This document shows positions 14,497 to 22,400 of a stretch of 30,686 nucleotides of DNA, piece by piece; the first letter of the stretch is position 1; each line of letters starts with the position of its first letter. A program made the position numbers and the translations under genes. Below the pieces are notes generated by a model. The model was not told the DNA's origin. It worked only from the letters and a program-made list of their open reading frames with translations, and made no database searches. This stretch comes from Stomatobaculum sp. (lineage in GTDB: Bacteria; Bacillota_A; Clostridia; Lachnospirales; Lachnospiraceae): positions 1 to 30,686 of the forward strand of contig JAFSYO010000060.1 in assembly GCA_017449925.1 (NCBI GenBank), given 5' to 3'.

Positions 14497-16218
14497 ATGA
14501 ATAAAGGATTCATTGCGGCAGCGGTTTTTTTAGTCGGCGCGCTGCTGTTCACTGCATGCAGGACTGTCGCACTGGCTAACGGGCCCGGAGAACCGAAGAC
14601 GACAGCAGGGGATAATGGCAGCGGGGAGAACGGAAGTGCCGGGGAAACAGTCCCGCGGGGCAGCAGCCCGGAGGGGTTCTGGTACGAGCAGACGGAACAG
14701 CCTGATACGCTGGAGATCACGGCCGATACGATCACGTACACCAGCAATGACGGCAAGTATACTTTCGACGAGAAATACGAGTTCAGCAACGTGGGCGAAG
14801 AACCGGAGCTGAAGATTAAGGACTTCTTTATCTACGAGGATATGTACTACAACAAGGCGGAGGACAAGGTCATCGCCTATACGATGTCCCACACAGACGG
14901 AGACGGGGGCCATCACCGCGTCGAGTATGCGAGGAACCGGGACGTGGCGCCGCCGCCGCCCACCTATGATCCTCCGGTCGACAACTCTGACACGGGGGCC
15001 AAAAAGGAGTTCCAGGATCTGACCATCCGCGTCATGAAGGTCTCCTTCCACGACAAAGGAGTGCCTTATGACATCAGCTCCAATATGGCGCCGGAGCCGC
15101 CGTTTGAGGACGATTACTCCTACGAACTGAAGGTGCTGGAGGACGGTACAGGTCTTGTTTCCTCTTCCTTCTGCCAGGAGATCGAGCTGACGAAGGAGCA
15201 GGTGGACGAGCTGCAGAAACTTGCGAAAGAGGCGGACCTCGGACAGATCAACGGGCTGGACATCCACACGGAGGGATTGCCCTACGGATCGCCGGAGTAC
15301 ACGGCGGAGATCGTGCTGGCGTCCGGAGATACCATCCGCTCTTCGGCAAACGGCGAAGATGTGCCGGAGAACTGGAAAAAGTTCCAGGAGCCGATGCATC
15401 ATCTTCTGTTCTTTGCCTTTGTGGACGCGGGCTACAATTACGGCACCAGGGAGTTCCATTCCACGAAGCCCATGAAGCGTATTCAGGGCGAGGAGACGAT
15501 CCGGCAGGCGGAGACTGGTATTTCCGAGGAGGAAGTCATCATCAAACCGGACTGGCAGAAAGCCTATGACTACAGTCTGGACACCAAGTACTTCGTGTTC
15601 TCAGATCCGGAGAACCGGTACCCGGAACTGATGAAGACATTGAATGACCTGAGCGCTCAGTACAAGGCAAAAGCGGAAGAGACCCTTCAGAAACAGTATG
15701 AGGCGATGGAGAAGGTCCCCAAATCCCAGTGGAAGAAGGTGGACCGGAAATTCGCATACTCCCTCTATGCTGTAGATCTCTGGTCCATCAGCCGGAATAT
15801 TTTCAGTTTTACGGTATCGGAGGGAGCGATGTCGAGCCTCGGCATCGGAGAGTTCGGATACGGGAAGTACCGTTACACCCGGTACAATATCGACATAAAT
15901 ACCGGAAAGATCCTGACCGTCAGCGACCTGTTCAAGAATACGGACGGGGTCTATGAAGCCCTGATGAAAGAGTTCAGCCAGTACGGGACCCACAATGATT
16001 CCGGGAAATTCGTCCATTCCGACGCATTCCCGGCATTCCTCCGGGAAGCCCTTCAGAAGCCGGAACCGGAGGGCATCGGATTTAACGCGACGTACCATTA
16101 CCTGGAACTCTGGATGCCGCTCGGCATGTATGAGGGGAACGATTCCCAGCTCCGGGAGATCCTGTATTACGACGAGATCCAGGATATCCTCGGGGATCAG
16201 TACACGAACGTCTGGTAA
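14497..16218 (+). CDS. Lipoprotein with DUF3298/RsiV-like C-terminal domain
   Basis: A 573-residue exported protein. The N-terminus has a hydrophobic segment and a borderline lipobox FTAC with Cys21, then a low-complexity region. The middle (about 165-330) is acidic and Tyr-rich without a fold I recognise. The C-terminal third holds a segment typical of the DUF3298 group: FSFTVSEGAM, then YNIDINTGKILTVSDLF near residues 465-485. Domains of this kind occur in RsiV and other extracytoplasmic proteins, where some bind lysozyme; that activity is not shown here. The start is the ATG after CAGGAGG; a GTG two codons earlier is unlikely. Followed by a 16-bp tandem repeat. Confidence 0.75.
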   Translation: MNKGFIAAAVFLVGALLFTACRTVALANGPGEPKTTAGDNGSGENGSAGETVPRGSSPEGFWYEQTEQPDTLEITADTITYTSNDGKYTFDEKYEFSNVGEEPELKIKDFFIYEDMYYNKAEDKVIAYTMSHTDGDGGHHRVEYARNRDVAPPPPTYDPPVDNSDTGAKKEFQDLTIRVMKVSFHDKGVPYDISSNMAPEPPFEDDYSYELKVLEDGTGLVSSSFCQEIELTKEQVDELQKLAKEADLGQINGLDIHTEGLPYGSPEYTAEIVLASGDTIRSSANGEDVPENWKKFQEPMHHLLFFAFVDAGYNYGTREFHSTKPMKRIQGEETIRQAETGISEEEVIIKPDWQKAYDYSLDTKYFVFSDPENRYPELMKTLNDLSAQYKAKAEETLQKQYEAMEKVPKSQWKKVDRKFAYSLYAVDLWSISRNIFSFTVSEGAMSSLGIGEFGYGKYRYTRYNIDINTGKILTVSDLFKNTDGVYEALMKEFSQYGTHNDSGKFVHSDAFPAFLREALQKPEPEGIGFNATYHYLELWMPLGMYEGNDSQLREILYYDEIQDILGDQYTNVW

Positions 16219-16227
16219 ATAGATGCA

Positions 16228-16291
16228 AAGCGTCGATGTTTCTAAGCGTCAATGATTCAAAGTGTCAATGTTTCAAAGCGTCAATGCTTCA
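16228..16291. repeat. Four tandem 16-bp repeats
   Basis: Four consecutive units of consensus AAGCGTCAATGNTTCA (16228, 16244, 16260, 16276), the first two or three with one or two changes. They fill almost the entire gap between two genes and end immediately before the AAAGGAGG ribosome binding site at 16292. Confidence 0.95.
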
Positions 16292-16306
16292 AAAGGAGGC
16301 TTCACA

Positions 16307-16678
16307 ATGAAATTCAGAATGGTGCATGAGAACTACAATGTTACGGACCTTGAAAAGTCGCTGGCTTTTTATGAGAAGGCCCTGGGTCTGAAGGAAGCGA
16401 GAAGAAAGACCGCTGCGGACGGATCTTACATTATCGTGTTCATCTCCAATGAAAACGCGGATTTTGAGCTGGAGCTCACCTGGCTCCGGGACCACCCGCA
16501 GAAGTACGATATCGGAGAGGAGGAGTTCCATCTGGCCTTCAAGACCGATGATTTTGAAGCGGCTCACAAGCTTCACGAGGAGATGGGATGCATCTGTTTT
16601 GAAAATCATTCCATGGGTATTTATTTTATCCAGGATCCGGACGGTTACTGGCTGGAGGTCATTCCGGAAAGAAGGTAG
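16307..16678 (+). CDS. Glyoxalase-fold protein, lactoylglutathione lyase-like
   Basis: A 123-residue vicinal-oxygen-chelate protein. The two beta-alpha-beta-beta-beta modules are visible, with candidate metal ligands His8 (VHENYNV), a Glu in ELELTW, the His of EFHLAF and the Glu of GYWLEV, matching the four positions of glyoxalase I. The YNVTDLEKSLAFYEKALG opening is typical of glyoxalase I rather than of the dioxygenase branch. It may isomerise the hemithioacetal of methylglyoxal with a low-molecular-weight thiol. The start chosen follows AAAAGGAGG; the frame extends 15 codons upstream through the tandem repeat. First of five closely spaced genes. Confidence 0.87.
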   Translation: MKFRMVHENYNVTDLEKSLAFYEKALGLKEARRKTAADGSYIIVFISNENADFELELTWLRDHPQKYDIGEEEFHLAFKTDDFEAAHKLHEEMGCICFENHSMGIYFIQDPDGYWLEVIPERR

Positions 16679-16684
16679 GTTTGT

Positions 16685-17491
16685 ATGCAGGTCAGAGTGC
16701 TTGGAGCCAGAGGTTCCATGACTATTTCAAACAGAAAAATGTGGGAGTTCGGAGGAGCGACCACTGCATATCTGATGGAAGCGGAGGGGGAAGTCCTGTT
16801 CATTGACGCGGGCTCCGGGATCATGAACGTTCCCGGGGACCTGGTCCCGAAGGACAGGATCAGGCTTTTCATCAGCCACACACATCTGGACCATATCATG
16901 GGAATGCCCTTTTTCCTTTCGGACTGCTGCATGGGAAAGATCCTGGAAGTCTACGGACATACCAGGGAAGGGGAGACAGTGGAACAGCAGATAGCCCACC
17001 TGTTTTCCAATCCTCTATGGCCGGTGGGACTCAGGGATTACAGCGGGATCACCTACAGGTTCCATGAGTTGGAGAGAATGGAAAAAGTGATCGAGGAGGG
17101 CCCGTTCAGGATCACCTGGATGGAATCCAATCACCCCGGGGGATGCGTTATCTACCGCGTTGACGCCGGAGGGAAGAGCGTTGTAGTGGCAACAGACTTT
17201 GAACATACCGACGGTTTCGAGGGACGTTTGACGCACTTCGCGAAGAATACGGACCTTCTTCTGTATGACGGTCAGTACAGGGAAGCGGATTATCCGAAAT
17301 ACAAAGGGTTCGGTCATTCCACGGAGGAGGCGGGACTCCGGATCTTCCGGAACAGCGGGGCGAAGAGGCTGCTGATCATCCATCATGCTCCCTACGAAAC
17401 GGATGAGACGCTGGATTTCCGGGAGAAGATGCTGCAGAGCCAGGAGGCGAATACCGGCTTTGCGAGGGAAGGACAGATACTGGTGTTGTGA
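16685..17491 (+). CDS. MBL-fold metallohydrolase (RNase Z/PhnP-like branch)
   Basis: A 268-residue metallo-beta-lactamase-fold protein. The metal motif HTHLDH covers H65, H67, D69 and H70; further ligands are likely the His of ESNHPGG, the Asp in ATDFEH and a His in IIHHAP. The N-terminus MQVRVLGARGS and the FGGATTAYL segment resemble the RNase Z / cyclic phosphodiesterase branch more than glyoxalase II. It begins 6 nt after the glyoxalase-fold gene, with an AAGGTAGG site inside the preceding gene's end, so the two are probably co-translated. The substrate is unknown. Confidence 0.87.
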   Translation: MQVRVLGARGSMTISNRKMWEFGGATTAYLMEAEGEVLFIDAGSGIMNVPGDLVPKDRIRLFISHTHLDHIMGMPFFLSDCCMGKILEVYGHTREGETVEQQIAHLFSNPLWPVGLRDYSGITYRFHELERMEKVIEEGPFRITWMESNHPGGCVIYRVDAGGKSVVVATDFEHTDGFEGRLTHFAKNTDLLLYDGQYREADYPKYKGFGHSTEEAGLRIFRNSGAKRLLIIHHAPYETDETLDFREKMLQSQEANTGFAREGQILVL

Positions 17492-17512
17492 CCGGAAGGA
17501 AACTGGAGGCAG

Positions 17513-18298
17513 ATGAAAACAGAACGCCGCATTGTTTTTGAGGGGGTCACCAACAGCCGCGACCTGGGAGGTCTTCCGGCAGCGGACGGAAGGTTGATAC
17601 GGAGAGGCATGCTGCTCAGGACCGCCAACCTCTCCGCAGCTACGGAAGGAGACAAAAGCGAGCTCAGCGGCCGGTGGCGTCTTTCACTGATCGTGGATCT
17701 CAGGACCTCCTTCGGACAGAGGAGGAGACCGGACGCCGAAGTCCCGGGCGCGAAGCATCTTTCCATTCCGGTGTTTGAGGAAGAAATGCTTGGGATCTCC
17801 CACGGCGGAGAACAGCATATCATGTTCAACGGGCAGCCCCTGCCGGACATGGAAAGGCTTTACAGGAATATCACTGTGGATCCCGGGTGCATGGCCCAGC
17901 TGGGAAAGGCGATTCGGACCATCATGAACCATGATTTCAGCCGGGGAAGCGTGCTCTGGCACTGCTCCGAGGGAAAGGACCGCTGCGGTATGACGGCGGC
18001 ACTTCTCCTGACTGCGCTGGGGGCGGACCGGGAAACGATCCTGGAGGACTATCTGATCTCCAATGAGACCGCGGAAGCAAAAGCGCAGAAATACTATGAT
18101 CTGTTTCTCTCGGCAGGCAAAGGGAAAGCGGCCGCGGAGCTGGTCCGGGACGCGTTTATCGTAAAAGAATCCTATCTGAAGGGATCCTTTGAAGCCGCAG
18201 AGGGAAGGTACGGATCACTGGAGGGATATCTCGAGGAAGGCCTGAAGGTCCCGGCGGGACTGATCGCGGAGTTCCGGGAGAAGATGCTGGAGAACTAG
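17513..18298 (+). CDS. Tyrosine-specific protein phosphatase family protein (HCX5R type)
   Basis: A 261-residue protein of the family that includes MptpB- and LipA-like phosphatases. The opening TNSRDLGGLPAADGR and LIVDLRT are typical, and the P-loop HCSEGKDRCG supplies catalytic C151 and R157. It could act on phosphotyrosine, other phospho-residues or phosphoinositides. No signal peptide is present, so it acts in the cytosol. TGGAGG lies only 3 nt before the ATG and GGAAGGA further up, so initiation may be less efficient or use the upstream site. It follows the MBL gene by 21 nt. Confidence 0.9.
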   Translation: MKTERRIVFEGVTNSRDLGGLPAADGRLIRRGMLLRTANLSAATEGDKSELSGRWRLSLIVDLRTSFGQRRRPDAEVPGAKHLSIPVFEEEMLGISHGGEQHIMFNGQPLPDMERLYRNITVDPGCMAQLGKAIRTIMNHDFSRGSVLWHCSEGKDRCGMTAALLLTALGADRETILEDYLISNETAEAKAQKYYDLFLSAGKGKAAAELVRDAFIVKESYLKGSFEAAEGRYGSLEGYLEEGLKVPAGLIAEFREKMLEN

Positions 18299-18323
18299 GA
18301 TAATCAACGGAGGAGGTCTATTT

Positions 18324-18905
18324 ATGGCAAAGAAGGTCGGGGATCTGATCAAGGAAGCCCGCACTGCGGCGAAACTCACCCAGGCACAGCTGGCGGAGCA
18401 GGTGACAGGCGTCACGGTGGCGGATATCGGCAAAGCGGAGCGGGGCGAGAAGGAACTGACCCAGGCGGCGCTGAAGCAGATCGCGAAGGCGACAGGTGTG
18501 ACCCAGGCCTCGCTTCTGAACGCGGCGGGCGGGAAGACAACATCGTCCGCGAAGACATCGTCGGGGAAGACAGCATCGTCCGCGAAGAAGCCTGCTTCGG
18601 GCAAGACGGCACCGACCGCGAAAAAGCCCGCGGCGGGAAAGACTTCTTCCGGGAAAACGTCGACGGCGGCGAAATCTTCCATGCAGTTGACGGCAGCAGA
18701 GAAAAAGCTGGTGGAGCTGTACCGGAAGGCGGACGCAGATAAGAAAAAAGAAGTGATGAAGCTTCTGAAGGGGAGTTCAGATGAAGCCAGTGAGCTGCTG
18801 ACTTCGCTTCTTTCCAACGCCATGACCATGTTCGGGAAAAGGGGCATGCCCGGTGAGGAAGGCGAAGGAGAAATGGAAGGGGAGCTTACCCTGAAAGAAG
18901 AGTGA
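18324..18905 (+). CDS. XRE-type helix-turn-helix protein with histone-H1-like Lys/Ala/Ser/Thr linker
   Basis: A 193-residue protein in three parts. Residues 1-65 form a Cro/C1-type helix-turn-helix (LIKEARTAAKLTQAQLAEQV through LKQIAKATGVTQASL). Residues about 68-118 are a low-complexity linker of repeated KTSSGKT, SSAKKPA and AGKT units, strongly basic and like histone H1 tails. Residues 119-193 form a helical segment (LTAAEKKLVELYRKADADKK) ending in an acidic tail. The linker could bind DNA nonspecifically or act as a flexible spacer. Target sites are unknown. AGGAGG precedes the ATG; 25 nt after the phosphatase gene. Confidence 0.87.
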   Translation: MAKKVGDLIKEARTAAKLTQAQLAEQVTGVTVADIGKAERGEKELTQAALKQIAKATGVTQASLLNAAGGKTTSSAKTSSGKTASSAKKPASGKTAPTAKKPAAGKTSSGKTSTAAKSSMQLTAAEKKLVELYRKADADKKKEVMKLLKGSSDEASELLTSLLSNAMTMFGKRGMPGEEGEGEMEGELTLKEE

Positions 18906-18938
18906 AGACGGAGCTTGAGTATAAGAGGAGGTGTTTCT

Positions 18939-19223
18939 ATGCCGAAAAAAGTAACTTATTTTCATCTTCCTGCGTGTCCCTACTGCCAGCAGGCGGACCG
19001 GGTGATCGAGGAACTGATAAAAGAGCATCCGGAATACGCAGCAGTGGAATTTGAGCGGATCAACGAGATGAAGCAGCCGGAGATCGCCGACATGTATGAT
19101 TACAGCGCGAATCCCTCCATGTTCATCGGGAAGGAAAAAATCTATGAGTCCCATCTCTTCGAAAAGAAAGAAGAGTGCCGTATGCATGTTGAGGAAGTGT
19201 TCCGCAGGGCTATGGAAGACTGA
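18939..19223 (+). CDS. Glutaredoxin-like thioredoxin-fold protein
   Basis: A 94-residue protein with the CPYC redox motif (C13, C16) right after the first beta strand, and a cis-Pro candidate in ANPSMFIG, as in glutaredoxins. It may reduce disulfides or mixed thiol adducts in the cytosol. The start follows GAGGAGG with about 7 nt spacing; an upstream TTG in frame is less likely. It is the last of the five-gene run beginning with the glyoxalase-fold gene, 33 nt after the XRE gene. Confidence 0.88.
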   Translation: MPKKVTYFHLPACPYCQQADRVIEELIKEHPEYAAVEFERINEMKQPEIADMYDYSANPSMFIGKEKIYESHLFEKKEECRMHVEEVFRRAMED

Positions 19224-19286
19224 TGACCATTCCGGATATCGTGACGTAATGGTCTGTAAAGAAGGCGTTCAGCTTTCCTGCTTTCT

Positions 19287-19316
19287 TTGACGTGAGATAT
19301 CTGTAAATCTTATAAT
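19287..19316 (+). promoter_or_regulatory. Promoter upstream of the activase gene
   Basis: TTGACG (19287-19292) and consensus TATAAT (19311-19316) are separated by 18 nt. Transcription would begin near 19323, leaving an untranslated leader of about 160 nt before the start codon. Confidence 0.75.
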
Positions 19317-19356
19317 GATTCTGCAAGAATTCCAGAACAGCCATGGTTTCCGGAAA

Positions 19357-19444
19357 GAACAGCGCCGCAGCAGGTGAAAGCCTGCCGCGGCGCAGTATGC
19401 TGTTCAGAGACTTTTATTCTGGCCGGAGTCCGTTCTCCGGCCAG
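19357..19444 (+). promoter_or_regulatory. Two strong hairpins in the activase leader
   Basis: Hairpin A (19357-19405) has outer arms GAACAGC/GCTGTTC and inner arms GCCGCAGCAGG/CCTGCCGCGGC around a TGAAAG loop. Hairpin B (19419-19444) has perfect 10-bp arms CTGGCCGGAG/CTCCGGCCAG around TCCGTT. Neither is followed by a convincing U-run on the plus strand. They lie downstream of the promoter, so they are transcribed as leader; a cis-regulatory or mRNA-stabilising role is inferred. Confidence 0.6.
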
Positions 19445-19481
19445 TAAAAACGCTACAAGATAAACGGAAGTGACGACAGCT

Positions 19482-22400
19482 ATGGGGGAGATGAATCTGA
19501 CAGACCGGTTCCGGCTCGGCATCGACGTCGGTTCCACAACAACAAAAATCGCCGCGCTGCCGGAGGGATCCGGCAGGGCGGTCTATATAGATTACAGGAG
19601 ACACCATGCAGAGCAGCGGAAAAGCGTGATCCGGGCCCTGCAGGAGTTCGCCCGGAAGTATCCCGAAGCAGAGGTCTCCCTGGTCCTGACAGGTTCCGGC
19701 GCCAAGCTGATGGCAGACGCGGCGGACGTTCCCTTTATCCAGGAGGTGGTGGCGAATTCCCTGGCCCTGCGGGAATACTACGGGACCGTGGGAACGGCTA
19801 TTGAGCTGGGCGGGCAGGACGCGAAGATCCTGTTCTTCCGTAAGGAAGAAGCCAGCGGGGAGACAGTCGTCGACGACATGCGGATGAACGGCAGCTGCGC
19901 AGGCGGTACCGGTGCTTTCATCGACGAGGTGGCTTCGATCCTGAAAGTCCCGGTGGAAGAATTCAATGCCTGTGCGGAGAAGGGGACTACGGTATACGAT
20001 ATCTCAGGGCGCTGCGGCGTGTTCGCGAAGACAGACATCCAGCCGCTGCTGAACCAGGGGGTCTCGAAGAATGACCTTGCGCTTTCAGCTTTTCATGCCA
20101 TCGCGAAGCAGAGTATCGGAGGACTGGCCCAGGGACTGGATATCCGGCCTCCCGTGGCTTTTGAAGGCGGTCCGCTGACCTTCCATCCGGCGCTGATCCG
20201 TGTATTCGCGGAACGTCTGGCGCTTCAGCCGGAGGATATCATCGTCCCGGATCACCCGGAGATGATGATCGCCTGCGGAGCTGCGCTGTCCCTGGACAGC
20301 CTGTTCAGCGACCGCTGCAAGTGGGTCACACCGGGGGAACTGGTAAGACTGCTGGAGAATTGTCCGGAGACAGTGCCGGAGGGAGAGGAACGCCTCTCCC
20401 GGCCGTTTTTTGAAAATGAAGCGGAGCGGGAAGAATTCTTCAGAGAACATCCTTCAGAAGAACTTCAGCCTGCGGAGTACTTGCCTGGGCAGAAGGTGCG
20501 CGCTTATCTCGGCATTGACTGCGGCAGCACCACCACAAAGTTCGTCCTTATGGAGGAGGATGGGAAACTGATCGACAGTTACTACGGGCCGAACGAAGGG
20601 GATCCCCTGAAGGTCCTGCGGCAGGGGCTCATTGCGGCCCGGGACCGCTGCAGGAGCGCCGGCGCGTCGCTGGAGATCATCGCGGCGGGCAGCACCGGCT
20701 ACGGAGAGCTCCTCACCGCGAAGGCATTCAGTACGGAATACCATATGGTGGAGACCGTGGCCCATATGAAAGCCGCATCGAAATACGCCGAGCAGGTGTC
20801 GTTTATTCTTGATATCGGCGGACAGGACATGAAGGCAATCTGGGTGAGCAAAGGAATCGTGACCAATATCGTGGTGAACGAAGCCTGTTCCTCCGGGTGC
20901 GGTTCCTTCCTGGAAAACTTCGCGCGGACGCTGAAGATCCCCGTCCACGAGATCGCGGAGGAGGCCTTCCGCTCAGAAGCGCCGGCAGCCCTTGGGAGCC
21001 GATGCACGGTGTTCATGAACAGCTCCATCATTACGGAACAGAGAAACGGAAGGCAGCCTCGGGACATTATGGCCGGGCTGTGCCGTTCCATCATTGAAAA
21101 CGTGTTCACGAAGGTGATCCGGGTCTCCAATATCATATCCCTGGGGGACCATATCGTCGTGCAGGGCGGGACGTTCAAAAACGACGCCGTTCTCAGGGCT
21201 ATGGAGCAGTATCTCGGGAAAAAGGTGACGAGAGCGCCTTATCCCGGGCTGATGGGGGCCATCGGCGCGGCGCTCCTCACGAAGGAGCAGACAGAAGAAG
21301 CGCTGGAAAAGGGCACTTTCCGGAAGACCTTTATCGGCCTGGACGCTCTGGACCGGTTCTTCTACACCCAGGAGCCGAATCTGGTCTGCCCCTTCTGCGG
21401 GAACCACTGCAGGAGGACAGTGGTCCGCTTCCCCAACGGGAACACCTGGGTCACCAATAACCGCTGCGAGCGGGGCGAGATCCTGGGGGATCCAAAGGAC
21501 CAGAGTGTCCGTCAGCAGCTGGCTGCAGCGGAAAGCAAAAGAAAAAGCGTTCCCGATCTGTTCGAACTGCGGCAGAAGCTTCTGTTCCAGGAATATGCCA
21601 TCCGGAAATGCGCTCCGGAACGAGACACTGTCATCGGCCTGCCCAGGGTATTGTTCAACTGGGAATATATGCCTTTCTGGACGACCTTCTGGAGAAGTCT
21701 GGGGTTCAAGGTGAAGATCTCCCCGGAGAGCAGCAGGAAGCTTTATGAATCAGGTCTGCATGCGGTGACCTCGGACACGGTCTGTTTCCCGGCAAAGCTG
21801 GTGCACGGTCACCTGAGGGCGCTGCGGGACATGAAGGTGGACCGGATCTTCATGCCTTCCGTTACTGCGGTGCAGTCCGAGAACCGGGCAGCCACCAGCG
21901 AGTCCATGTGCGCTGTGGTGAAGGGCTATCCTATCGTGATCCGGAATTCCGACAACCCGGCCGGGAAATGGGGGATTCCTTTTGACGCCCCGCTGTTCCA
22001 CTGGCACAAAAGGGAAGATATGCACCGCCAGCTGAAGGAGTACATGAAGCAGGAATTCGGCATTTCCGAAAAAACCTGCGAAGAAGCGATCCTTCAGGCG
22101 GAACGGGCCATGGAAAGCTTCCGGATGAGGCTGGTCCGGGAAGGGAAAAAGGCCCTGGACCAGGCGGCGGAAAACGGCGGATATGCAGTGGTGCTGGCTT
22201 CCAGACCCTATCAGAACGACGCTCTGGTGAATCACGGCCTGTCCAGGATGTTCACCTCCATGGGGATCCCGGTGCTGACCGCGGATTCCCTTCCCGGGGT
22301 CAACGACGTGGACCTTTCCCGCAGCCGCCTGGACATCGTGAACAATTTTCACGCCAGGATGCTCGGGGCCGCTGTGCTGGCGGCGGAGGACCCGCGCCTT

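Noticed and set aside
16228..16291. Tandem repeats considered as a CRISPR array
   Set aside because: Units are only 16 bp and directly adjacent, with no spacers and no cas genes.
18324..18905. XRE protein considered as a prophage repressor or antitoxin
   Set aside because: No integrase, phage genes or toxin gene next to it, and it is embedded in a run of cellular enzymes.
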